A DNA stretch of 8,257 bases from Peptococcaceae bacterium UBA5356. GTDB lineage: Bacteria; Bacillota; Peptococcia; DRI-13; DTU073. The notes beneath the pieces are model-generated. The model had not been told where the DNA came from. It searched no databases and was given only the letters and a program-made list of their open reading frames with translations. A program made the translations under genes and the position numbers. Of this stretch, positions 1-5,797 are shown piece by piece. Every line of letters begins with the position of its first letter. Position 1 is the first letter of the stretch. The stretch is taken from assembly GCA_002407935.1 (NCBI GenBank), contig DHPU01000004.1:1-8257 (forward strand), in the 5' to 3' direction.

Positions 1-1
1 C

Positions 2-157
2 CGGAAGAATGGGCTGCTTACTTGCATAAGGGAGGGGATTCCTGATGAGGTCCTTTCGTCTGCCAGTAGTTGTATTGGGAAACAAAAGGTTGTGAAGATT
101 TGGGGCAGTATGTATGATGATTTTTATACTGCACCCATGCCTTTGAACCTGCGCTAA
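2..157 (+). CDS. Possible 3' end of an unidentified gene (5' end outside the window)
   Basis: Frame 2 is open from the window edge to a TAA at 155-157, giving 51 residues that end in WGSMYDDFYTAPMPLNLR. The tail looks protein-like, being rich in W, Y, D, M and P, but I do not recognise the family. The support is weak because an open frame of this length can arise by chance. A competing reading exists in frame 1, PEEWAAYLHKGGDS, which stops at 43-45. That stop overlaps an ATG at 45-47 which starts a 16-codon ORF preceded by GGGAGGGG. The three short readings could be remnants of one frameshifted gene, or only one may be real. There is no homology evidence either way. Confidence 0.22.
   Translation, partial: RKNGLLTCIREGIPDEVLSSASSCIGKQKVVKIWGSMYDDFYTAPMPLNLR
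102..136 (+). other. Stem-loop GGG-GCAGTAT / ATACTGC-A-CCC
   Basis: GGGGCAGTAT (102-111) pairs with ATACTGC (126-132) and then, after a bulged A, with CCC (134-136). This gives about ten base pairs around a 14-nt loop. No T-run follows directly, so it is not a standard intrinsic terminator. It lies inside the weak partial reading frame that ends at 157, which makes at least one of the two interpretations doubtful. It may be a decayed terminator or a chance structure. Confidence 0.35.
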
Positions 158-192
158 TCTTTCATTTTTAAATAGAAGCTCAAAAAGTTGGA

Positions 193-531
193 ATGAAGTT
201 ACTGAACTTTGTTTTGTTATACATAAAAACAAAATTAATGGTAATAGTGGATATTTTGGCATCAGAGTTAGGTAAACTTGAAGCGGAATTTAGTCCTGAA
301 AGTCCTGAAACTATACTAGCTAGAAATATTTTTATTGCTAAATCAGTTTTAGAGGATATGAAGGTGAATTATAATTCGGATGAACCTAAACAAGCTAAAA
401 TATTAGAAAAACTGCAGGATAAAATTAATAAACTCGAGAAGATTGGAAATGATTTAAAAGAAAACAAGAAATCTGTTGAAGAATTAAAAAAAGAATATGA
501 TACAGTAAGTAAAATAAAGATTATCGAATAA
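193..531 (+). CDS. Hypothetical small protein, AT-rich, probably coiled coil in its C-terminal half
   Basis: This is a 112-residue ORF with no family I recognise. Residues 1-30 are hydrophobic (LLNFVLLYIKTKLMVIVDIL) and could form a short membrane-associated helix. Residues from about 65 to the end are rich in K, E, L and I with heptad-like spacing, as expected of an alpha-helical coiled coil. The DNA is visibly more AT-rich than every other gene here, with AAA, GAA, ATA and TTA codons dominating. No good Shine-Dalgarno precedes ATG 193; only GTTGGA is close. An in-frame stop at 169-171 limits upstream extension, and the next ATG (238) also lacks a ribosome site. It could be a recently acquired small gene, a 5'-truncated remnant, or an untranslated open frame. 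Its length and amino-acid pattern favour a coding origin. Confidence 0.45.
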   Translation: MKLLNFVLLYIKTKLMVIVDILASELGKLEAEFSPESPETILARNIFIAKSVLEDMKVNYNSDEPKQAKILEKLQDKINKLEKIGNDLKENKKSVEELKKEYDTVSKIKIIE

Positions 532-547
532 TTTCTAATTTTAAAAT

Positions 548-560
548 GTGAATTATTCAC
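548..560. repeat. 13-bp interrupted palindrome GTGAAT-T-ATTCAC
   Basis: A perfect 6-1-6 inverted repeat lies just after the orphan ORF and about 50 bp before the proposed sigma-E-type promoter. A 1-nt centre cannot form an RNA hairpin loop of full depth, so a DNA-binding dimer site is the more natural reading. AT-rich sequence produces such palindromes by chance, and no regulator is identified. Confidence 0.25.
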
Positions 561-609
561 TTATAGCTATTAAATTTATTCCGAGATTTTTTCTTTAACT
601 AAGGTAAAC

Positions 610-637
610 GCTTATTAACTTTCTCTAGTCATAATCT
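610..637 (+). promoter_or_regulatory. Sigma-E-like promoter for the spoIVFA-like gene
   Basis: GCTTATT (610-616), a 13-bp spacer and CATAATCT (630-637) match the sporulation sigma-E pattern. The pattern, from B. subtilis knowledge, is a -35 close to (G/T)(A/C)ATATT and a -10 close to CATAnnnT with a spacer of 13-15. The -35 differs at one position and the -10 keeps CATA and the final T. It lies about 57 bp upstream of the start codon at 695. spoIVFA is sigma-E dependent in B. subtilis, so site and gene support each other. The surrounding sequence is AT-rich, so chance matching is possible. I see no equally good sigma-A site between 532 and 690. Confidence 0.4.
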
Positions 638-694
638 TTGCCGATGGACAATATATTTTAACTAAAAGTAAATGGCAAAGGAGGAAGTAGGTTC

Positions 695-1420
695 ATGGGA
701 AATTTATGGGAACCGGGGGAAAGGGACTTTTTCCGGAATGACCGGTCTAAATTATGGCCCTTAAGCTATGAACGGCAGCAAAGAGCTAACTTGCGGAAAA
801 TCGCAGGGCAGACTTTTAGTGCGATATTAATTTTTTTGGTGGTGTGGGGTATTTTTCAGTTTGAGGCGCCCTTAATGCTCCAGGTGCAAGGAAAAATAAG
901 AGCATGGTTTACGACGGATTATGATATGGAGCCGGTACTAAAATTCCTTACCGGGGTGGGAATATGGGGCGATACTTTAGAACGGGCCGCTTTTGAAGTA
1001 GCGAAGCCGCCTGATATCGCTGAACCTTTAACCGTGCCTGTTTCGGGACAGATTGGGATTCCTTTTGGGTGGATCGCCAAGGCTGATCAGTCGCGGTTTT
1101 TTCATGATGGGATTGCGATCCTTGCGCAGGAAGGTACCCTTATCAAAGCAGCCCTTGGAGGTACGGTTTCTCGTCTTGGTAATGAAGAGGAATTAGGAAG
1201 GGTTGTCGTAATTTGCAGTGAAGGTGGGGTTATTACTAGGTATGCGCATTGTAAAGAAATATTGGTCGATTTAAATGAGGAGGTAAAAGCAGGACAGGTG
1301 ATTGCTAAAGTGGGAAAAACGGGCAAGGCGGCTTATTCTCAGCTTTTATTTAGTGTCTCTGTTAAAGGGCAGTCCGTGGATCCGACACAGTTTTTTTTGC
1401 CTGCTGCCAGTCGGCTCTAG
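695..1420 (+). CDS. spoIVFA: SpoIVFA-like membrane protein with a degenerate LytM/M23 domain
   Basis: This 241-residue protein has a basic N-terminal segment, one membrane helix at about 40-58 (FSAILIFLVVWGIF), a linker, and a C-terminal LytM/M23 fold at about 115-235. Fold markers visible are FGWI (124-127), FHDGIAIL (136-143), RYAH (182-185), GQVIAKVGKTG (200-210) and VDPTQFF (228-234). The zinc site is broken: the first His remains (H137), but the usual Asp four residues later is Ala141, and the HLH of active enzymes is QLL (216-218). Catalysis is therefore unlikely. SpoIVFA of B. subtilis is a membrane protein of similar size. It holds the SpoIVFB protease inactive in the outer forespore membrane until SpoIVB cleaves it. 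Chromosomal position upstream of rplU-prp-rpmA also matches SpoIVFA. A SpoIIQ-like protein is the main alternative. ATG 695 has AAAGGAGG at 677-684. No spoIVFB gene follows. Confidence 0.75.
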   Translation: MGNLWEPGERDFFRNDRSKLWPLSYERQQRANLRKIAGQTFSAILIFLVVWGIFQFEAPLMLQVQGKIRAWFTTDYDMEPVLKFLTGVGIWGDTLERAAFEVAKPPDIAEPLTVPVSGQIGIPFGWIAKADQSRFFHDGIAILAQEGTLIKAALGGTVSRLGNEEELGRVVVICSEGGVITRYAHCKEILVDLNEEVKAGQVIAKVGKTGKAAYSQLLFSVSVKGQSVDPTQFFLPAASRL

Positions 1421-1423
1421 CTT

Positions 1424-1447
1424 AGCTTTACCAGTTAGGGTAAAGCT
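1424..1447 (+). terminator. Stem-loop after the spoIVFA-like gene, possible weak terminator
   Basis: AGCTTTACC (1424-1432) and GGTAAAGCT (1439-1447) form a perfect 9-bp stem with a 6-nt loop, beginning 4 bp after the stop codon. The position is right for an intrinsic terminator. Only two T residues follow directly, and the first real T-run (1463-1467) is about 15 nt downstream, so termination may be inefficient. Placement between a gene and the next promoter supports a transcript boundary. Confidence 0.5.
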
Positions 1448-1468
1448 TTGAGCTTGTGCAGATTTTTC

Positions 1469-1500
1469 GCTTAGTATTTGCTTAGTATTTGCTTAGCATT
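1469..1500 (+). repeat. Three tandem 11-bp repeats, GCTTAGTATTT
   Basis: Copies run 1469-1479, 1480-1490 and 1491-1500. The first two are identical. The third reads GCTTAGCATT, with one T-to-C change and a shifted end. The array abuts the putative -35 region of the radical SAM operon promoter. The 11-bp period is close to one DNA helical turn, so the copies would face the same side of the helix. A regulator-binding array or replication-slippage product would both fit. Confidence 0.75.
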
Positions 1501-1528
1501 AGTATAGGAAAGAAATGTATAGTATAAT
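1499..1528 (+). promoter_or_regulatory. Sigma-A promoter of the radical SAM-DUF2344-rng operon
   Basis: A perfect -10 TATAAT lies at 1523-1528. The best -35 is TTAGTA (1499-1504) with an 18-bp spacer, a four-of-six match to TTGACA. The expected transcription start is near 1534-1536, about 50 nt before the TTG start codon at 1585. The weak -35 beside a repeat array suggests the promoter could need an activator, though that is inference. Confidence 0.6.
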
Positions 1529-1566
1529 AGATAGTGCATAGGATATGTTTATCTTTCGTTGAATTT

Positions 1567-1573
1567 AAGGAGG
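1567..1573 (+). promoter_or_regulatory. Ribosome-binding site that fixes the TTG start of the radical SAM gene
   Basis: AAGGAGG sits 11 nt before TTG 1585. The longer reading from GTG 1534 would start at or before the predicted transcription start and has no Shine-Dalgarno. The ribosome site therefore decides in favour of TTG 1585. Confidence 0.7.
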
Positions 1574-1584
1574 AAGCAGGAATT

Positions 1585-3462
1585 TTGGAACAGTGGAAAC
1601 AGGTTTTAGAAGAAGAAATTTTACCAAAGGTGATGAAACCTTTACGTTATCAGGGCAATGAATATAATGCCGTAAAGAAAGACTGGAAGGCGGTTAAGCT
1701 GCGTTCTCTTTTTGCTTTTCCTGATGTATACGAAGTGGGGATGTCTCATTTAGGATTGCAGATTCTTTACGGCTTGGTAAATGAACAGGCAGATTATTTG
1801 CTGGAGCGGGTATTTGCTCCCTGGACGGATCTGGAAGAGGAATTACGCAGCAGGGGAATACCGCTTTTTAGTCTGGAGTCGGTCAAACCCATTGCCGCTT
1901 TTGATTGTCTTGGGTTTACGTTACAATACGAAATGAGCTACACTAATATTCTTAATATGTTAGATTTGGGCGGGATTCCTCTTTTAGCGAAGGAGCGGGG
2001 AGACGATTATCCCGTGATTATGGCGGGGGGGCCTTGTGCCTATAATCCTGAGCCGTTAGTTGATTTTATTGATTTTTTTGTGTTGGGTGAAGGCGAAGAG
2101 GTTATTCTGGAAATATACCAAATTATGGCTGAACATAGGGCCTTAAGGCAGGGAAAGCAAGATAAAAAACAGCTGTTAAAAGAATTGGCCCAGGTAAACG
2201 GGGTTTATGTACCTGCCTTTTATGAGGCTCTTTATGATGAAAAAGGAAAATTTGCGGGGATGAAGGTTAAAGAACCGGGGGTAGCCCCTCGGGTTGCGAA
2301 GAGAGTGGTGAAGGATTTAGACCAGGCTTATTTCCCTCTCCGACCGATTGTCCCTTATCTGGAAGTTGTACATGACAGAATGATGCTGGAGGTTTTAAGA
2401 GGGTGTACCAGAGGCTGTCGCTTTTGCCAGGCTGGTGTACTTTATCGGCCGGTGCGGGAGCGTAGTAAGGATTTATTAGTACAGCAGGCGGAACAGTTAA
2501 GTAAGAATACCGGGCATAATGAAATATCACTTACTTCTTTGAGCACGAGCGATTATACTTGTGTAGAACCGTTGCTGCGGGAGGTTTTAAACCGGTTCGA
2601 AGGACGTAATATCGGGGTTTCTTTACCTTCGCTGCGTGTTGATTCTTTTTCGGTTAATCTCGCCAAAGAGGTGCAAAGAGTACGCAAAACCGGGTTGACT
2701 TTTGCTCCGGAGGCAGGAACGCAGCGTTTACGGGATGTGATTAATAAAAATGTTACCGAGGAAAAGATGCTGGAGGTTGCGGAAGCGGTTTTTAGTGAGG
2801 GTTGGACACAGCTGAAATTATATTTTATGTTAGGTTTGCCTACCGAAACTTTGGTTGACCTGGAGGGAATTGCGGAGCTTGCGGCTAAGGTTTTAGCGAA
2901 GGGAAGAGAGATTCTGCGGGAAAAAGGCAGTAAACAAGCACCCAAGATCACGGTAAGCGTCTCGTCTTTTGTGCCGAAGCCCCATACGGCTTTTCAGTGG
3001 GAGGCGCAGGATTCTTTAGCGCTTTTGCAGGAAAAACAAAAATATTTAAGAAGTAAAATAAAAGAGAAAAGAATTACCTACAACTATCATGATGCTGAAT
3101 TAAGCTTTATGGAGGCGGTTTTTGCTAAAGGAGACAGGCGTTTGGGGCAGGTTCTGTTAGCAGCCTGGCGCTTGGGGTGCCGTTTTGATGGTTGGTCCGA
3201 ATATTTTTGTTATGAAAAATGGCAGGAAGCTTTTCGCCAAGTAGGAATAGTACCCGAGCAAATTGCGAATGTCCCCTTGGAATTTACTACCCCGCTGCCT
3301 TGGGATCATCTTGACAGTGGCGTGAAAAAGGAATTTCTGTGGCAGGAAAGAGAGAAGGCTTATCAAATCACGACTACCGGTGATTGCCGGTTTGCTGCTT
3401 GCTCTGTTTGTGGAGTTTGTCAGGATTTGGATGTAGCGGTGTCTTTAAAGAAAGGTGAATAG
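1585..3462 (+). CDS. TIGR03960-type radical SAM protein with N-terminal B12-binding-like domain
   Basis: The 625-residue protein (TTG start) has an N-terminal region at about 40-180 resembling the B12-binding-like fold of many radical SAM enzymes (FPDVYEVGMSHLGLQ, GGPCAYNPEP, LGEGEE). No DxHxxG cobalamin-ligand motif is visible. The radical SAM core follows, with the cluster motif CTRGCRFC giving C274, C278 and C281 (CxxxCxxC), which binds a 4Fe-4S cluster and SAM. FAPEAGTQRLRDVINK and SSFVPKPHTAFQW are typical family blocks. Near the C-terminus a second cysteine group, C601, C606, C609 and C612, could bind another metal cluster. The family is widespread, and its substrate is unknown to me. 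The gene begins a tight operon: its end overlaps a possible GTG of the DUF2344 gene, and rng follows. RNA modification is a reasonable guess from this company, not a demonstrated role. Confidence 0.9.
   Translation: MEQWKQVLEEEILPKVMKPLRYQGNEYNAVKKDWKAVKLRSLFAFPDVYEVGMSHLGLQILYGLVNEQADYLLERVFAPWTDLEEELRSRGIPLFSLESVKPIAAFDCLGFTLQYEMSYTNILNMLDLGGIPLLAKERGDDYPVIMAGGPCAYNPEPLVDFIDFFVLGEGEEVILEIYQIMAEHRALRQGKQDKKQLLKELAQVNGVYVPAFYEALYDEKGKFAGMKVKEPGVAPRVAKRVVKDLDQAYFPLRPIVPYLEVVHDRMMLEVLRGCTRGCRFCQAGVLYRPVRERSKDLLVQQAEQLSKNTGHNEISLTSLSTSDYTCVEPLLREVLNRFEGRNIGVSLPSLRVDSFSVNLAKEVQRVRKTGLTFAPEAGTQRLRDVINKNVTEEKMLEVAEAVFSEGWTQLKLYFMLGLPTETLVDLEGIAELAAKVLAKGREILREKGSKQAPKITVSVSSFVPKPHTAFQWEAQDSLALLQEKQKYLRSKIKEKRITYNYHDAELSFMEAVFAKGDRRLGQVLLAAWRLGCRFDGWSEYFCYEKWQEAFRQVGIVPEQIANVPLEFTTPLPWDHLDSGVKKEFLWQEREKAYQITTTGDCRFAACSVCGVCQDLDVAVSLKKGE
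3452..3458 (+). promoter_or_regulatory. Ribosome-binding site supporting the ATG 3467 start of the DUF2344 gene
   Basis: AAGGTGA lies 8 nt before ATG 3467, inside the end of the radical SAM gene. An in-frame GTG at 3455 is embedded in this Shine-Dalgarno and has no comparable site of its own. Starting at 3467 also makes the protein begin a few residues before the conserved FLSHLDL block, as is usual for the family. Confidence 0.55.
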
Positions 3463-3466
3463 GAAA

Positions 3467-4201
3467 ATGTTATTATGTTTGCAATATAGTAAAGAGGAGG
3501 AAGCAAGATTCCTTTCTCATTTAGATTTGATGATGGCGATGGAAAGGGCTTTTCGTCGTGCCGGATTACCATTAGCTTTTTCAGAGGGGTTTAATCCTCA
3601 TCCCCGGATTGCTTATGCTTCCGCTTTGGCGGTAGGGGTTACTAGTGAAGGAGAATATCTTGATTTACAATTACGGGAGGAATTACCGCCGGAGGTAGTG
3701 TTAGAGCGTGTGAGCAAGGTATTGCCGCGCGGTTTGCGGGTAAAGGCTGTTGTTCCGGTTACGAAGAGAAAGCAAAGCTTGATGGCGGTGATAAATCTGG
3801 CTCGTTACAGGGTTGAAGTACCTATCGTTCAAGATTATGATCAGGAAATAGAGAAGGAGCTTCTTTTGCAGGAGGTAATTGATCAGGAGGTAATTGATCG
3901 GGTAATTGCTCAGGCAATAGCCTTTCCTGTTTATCTGGTTCAGCGTCAAGGCAAAAAAGGAATACGAGAGGTGAATATTCGCCCTGGTATCCGGGAATTG
4001 ACGGGACAAATCAGGGGGCGGAAGTTGATTTTGGAAATGGCCGTACAGACAGGAAGCAGTGGCAACGTGAAGCCTGAGGAAGTAGTGAAAATGGTTAGGG
4101 CAAGAAGTCCTTGGCAGCTAGGAGAAAACCTACGGATCCATCGCTTGGGGTTATATATTTATGCTGATACGCAAGTTTGGTTGCCTCTGGAAAGATCATA
4201 G
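3467..4201 (+). CDS. DUF2344/TIGR03936 radical SAM-linked protein
   Basis: The 244-residue protein carries the family signature near its N-terminus: RFLSHLDLM at 14-22, RRAGLPLAFSEGFNPHPRI at 30-48 and ASALAVG just after. No membrane segment or signal peptide is visible. Members of this family are encoded next to, or fused with, TIGR03960-type radical SAM proteins, and here the order is the same with adjacent reading frames. The biochemical role is unknown. A partner that presents the substrate to the radical SAM enzyme is plausible from the obligate linkage. An in-frame 15-nt duplication lies mid-protein (QEVID twice, residues 135-144). The rng gene begins 22 bp downstream, so co-translation from one transcript is likely. 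Confidence 0.88.
   Translation: MLLCLQYSKEEEARFLSHLDLMMAMERAFRRAGLPLAFSEGFNPHPRIAYASALAVGVTSEGEYLDLQLREELPPEVVLERVSKVLPRGLRVKAVVPVTKRKQSLMAVINLARYRVEVPIVQDYDQEIEKELLLQEVIDQEVIDRVIAQAIAFPVYLVQRQGKKGIREVNIRPGIRELTGQIRGRKLILEMAVQTGSSGNVKPEEVVKMVRARSPWQLGENLRIHRLGLYIYADTQVWLPLERS
3869..3898 (+). repeat. Perfect 15-nt tandem duplication within the DUF2344 gene
   Basis: CAGGAGGTAATTGAT occurs twice back to back (3869-3883 and 3884-3898), and a degenerate third partial copy (CGGGTAATTGCT) follows. The duplication stays in frame and encodes QEVID twice. Each copy contains AGGAGGT, a strong Shine-Dalgarno-like stretch, but no start codon is suitably placed after either. Confidence 0.9.
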
Positions 4202-4223
4202 CTGTTGATGAGGAGTGGCTGTA

Positions 4224-5720
4224 ATGTATAGAGAGATTTTGATACAGGTAGAAGAAGATGAATCAAAAGTCGCTGTGTTGGAAGATGGACAGCTGGTGGA
4301 GATCTATGTAGAGCGCGGGCAAGACCAACGGTTGGTGGGGAATATTTATAAAGGCGTGGTAAAAAACGTCTTACCCGGGATGCAGGCGGCTTTTGTGGAT
4401 ATAGGGTTAGAGAAAAACGCCTTTCTTTATGTAGAGGATGCTCTTGCTAATGCGTTTTGGCCGGGTGAAGATTTTTATGCGCAGGATAAAAAAACGATAC
4501 AGCCTAATATTCGAGATATTGTTAAAGAAGGACAGGAAATAGTTGTTCAAATAACGAAGGAACCGACAGGAACAAAAGGGGCACGTATTACGACTAGATT
4601 TACTTTACCCGGTAGATACCTTGTCCTGATGCCTGTCGTGGATTATATCGGTATTTCTCGCCGAATTCAAGATGAAGTGGAGCGGGAAAGGTTAAAGGAA
4701 ATTGCCGAACAATTAAAACCGGAGAAGATGGGCATTATTGTACGTACCGTTGCGGAAGGGGCTACAGAGGAGGCCTTTAGGCAGGACTTGCAAAATCTCT
4801 TGAAGATGTGGGAACGGGTTGTGTTGCGTGCCCAAAATACGGCGGGAGCAGTCCTGCTTCATAAAGATGTGGCCCTTGTACAGCGGATTTTGCGTGACAT
4901 TTTTAGTGAGGATATTCAAAAGTTGAGTGTTAATTCTCGTTTATTAAAGGAAAAGGTGCTGGAGTATTTAGAGCTTAGTGATATTAATCTAACCAGTAAG
5001 GTTTTTTTAAATGATACCGCGAAACTGATGGAAAAATATGCGGTGAATCAGGAAATAGCGCAGGCTTTAAAAAGAAAGGCCTGGTTAAAGAACGGTGGTT
5101 ATTTGGTTATTGATGAGACCGAAGCTTTAACGGCGATTGATGTCAATACGGGCAAATTTGTAGGAGGTACAAATTTGGCTGATACGGTTTTGTTGACTAA
5201 TTGTGAGGCTGCTCGGGAAATTGCCCGTCAGTTAAGGTTAAGAAATATTGGCGGGATTATTATTATTGATTTTATTGATATGGATACGGAAGAACATCAG
5301 GATAAAGTTTTGGCTGTTTTAGCCGAAGAATTAAAAAAGGATAAGGTTAAGGCACATATCTTGGGGATTACAGCCTTGGGTCTTGTGGAAATGACCCGTA
5401 AGAAGGTGAGGCAATCTTTGGGCAGTACCTTGGAAAAGAAGTGCCCTTATTGCGAAGGAAAGGGGAAAATCTTATCTGAAGAAACAGTTTATCGGGCTCT
5501 TAAAGAGGAATTAAAGGAAGTTGCGGCACGTACTTTTACTGATACCCTTGTGGTGGAAGCTCATCCTCAAATAGCCGCATTAGTGATAGGCAGTGACGGA
5601 GATAATCAGGAAAGCTTGGAAAAAGAATTAGGGAAAAAGCTGATCATAAGGGGAAAGGAGCAGTATCATTTAGTAAAATATGCCATTAGACCGCTTTATC
5701 AGGAATTTGGGTTTGAATAA
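4224..5720 (+). CDS. rng: Ribonuclease G/E family endoribonuclease
   Basis: The 498-residue enzyme cleaves single-stranded RNA in rRNA maturation and mRNA decay, acting in the cytoplasm. Domains in order: an N-terminal S1-type RNA-binding region (GNIYKGVVKNVLPGMQAAF, about 40-58), a 5'-sensor/RNase H-like region, and the DNase I-like catalytic core. D306 in AIDVNTG and D349 in IIDFIDM match the two catalytic aspartates of E. coli RNase E (D303 and D346), with the same 43-residue spacing. The zinc-link CPYC (C407, C410) matches C404 and C407. Length fits RNase G rather than full RNase E, with no long C-terminal scaffold. ATG 4224 is preceded by GAGGAG at 4210-4215 with good spacing; GTG 4215 would overlap that site. 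It is the third gene of the operon beginning with the radical SAM gene. Confidence 0.95.
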   Translation: MYREILIQVEEDESKVAVLEDGQLVEIYVERGQDQRLVGNIYKGVVKNVLPGMQAAFVDIGLEKNAFLYVEDALANAFWPGEDFYAQDKKTIQPNIRDIVKEGQEIVVQITKEPTGTKGARITTRFTLPGRYLVLMPVVDYIGISRRIQDEVERERLKEIAEQLKPEKMGIIVRTVAEGATEEAFRQDLQNLLKMWERVVLRAQNTAGAVLLHKDVALVQRILRDIFSEDIQKLSVNSRLLKEKVLEYLELSDINLTSKVFLNDTAKLMEKYAVNQEIAQALKRKAWLKNGGYLVIDETEALTAIDVNTGKFVGGTNLADTVLLTNCEAAREIARQLRLRNIGGIIIIDFIDMDTEEHQDKVLAVLAEELKKDKVKAHILGITALGLVEMTRKKVRQSLGSTLEKKCPYCEGKGKILSEETVYRALKEELKEVAARTFTDTLVVEAHPQIAALVIGSDGDNQESLEKELGKKLIIRGKEQYHLVKYAIRPLYQEFGFE

Positions 5721-5736
5721 GTAGTGTCACAACCAT

Positions 5737-5749
5737 TATTATGATAATA
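5737..5749. repeat. 13-bp palindrome TATTAT-G-ATAATA between rng and the aspartokinase gene
   Basis: A perfect 6-1-6 inverted repeat occupies the middle of the 77-bp gap and is flanked by ACCAT (5732-5736) and ATGGT (5755-5759), which also pair. It lacks GC pairs and a T-run, so it is a poor terminator. It could be an operator for the downstream gene. I see no lysine riboswitch, T-box or convincing promoter in this short gap, so the aspartokinase may be read from the upstream operon. Confidence 0.35.
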
Positions 5750-5797
5750 TTGATATGGTGAATTTTCTTTAAGAAGATGTCTGAGGAGTGAAGGGTT

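Noticed and set aside
1391..1398. Run of eight T near the end of the spoIVFA-like gene, as an intrinsic terminator or frameshift site
   Set aside because: No stable stem precedes it, and the reading frame continues normally through TQFFLP, a conserved M23 ending.
1534..1584. GTG start adding 17 residues to the radical SAM protein
   Set aside because: It coincides with the predicted transcription start and has no ribosome site; AAGGAGG at 1567-1573 serves TTG 1585.
2267..2951. Two antisense open frames opposite the radical SAM gene
   Set aside because: They are shadows of a strongly conserved coding region and have no recognisable protein content.
3455..3466. GTG start for the DUF2344 gene
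   Set aside because: It lies within the AAGGTGA ribosome site of ATG 3467; not fully excluded, but less likely.
4215..4223. GTG start for rng
   Set aside because: It overlaps the GAGGAG ribosome site that fits ATG 4224.
5737..5760. Fur- or PerR-type box before the aspartokinase gene
   Set aside because: The half-sites are in the opposite orientation to the ATAAT-N-ATTAT core, and matches beyond the AT-rich centre are poor.
5721..5797. Lysine riboswitch or T-box upstream of the aspartokinase gene
   Set aside because: The gap is only 77 bp, far too short, and none of the conserved elements are visible.
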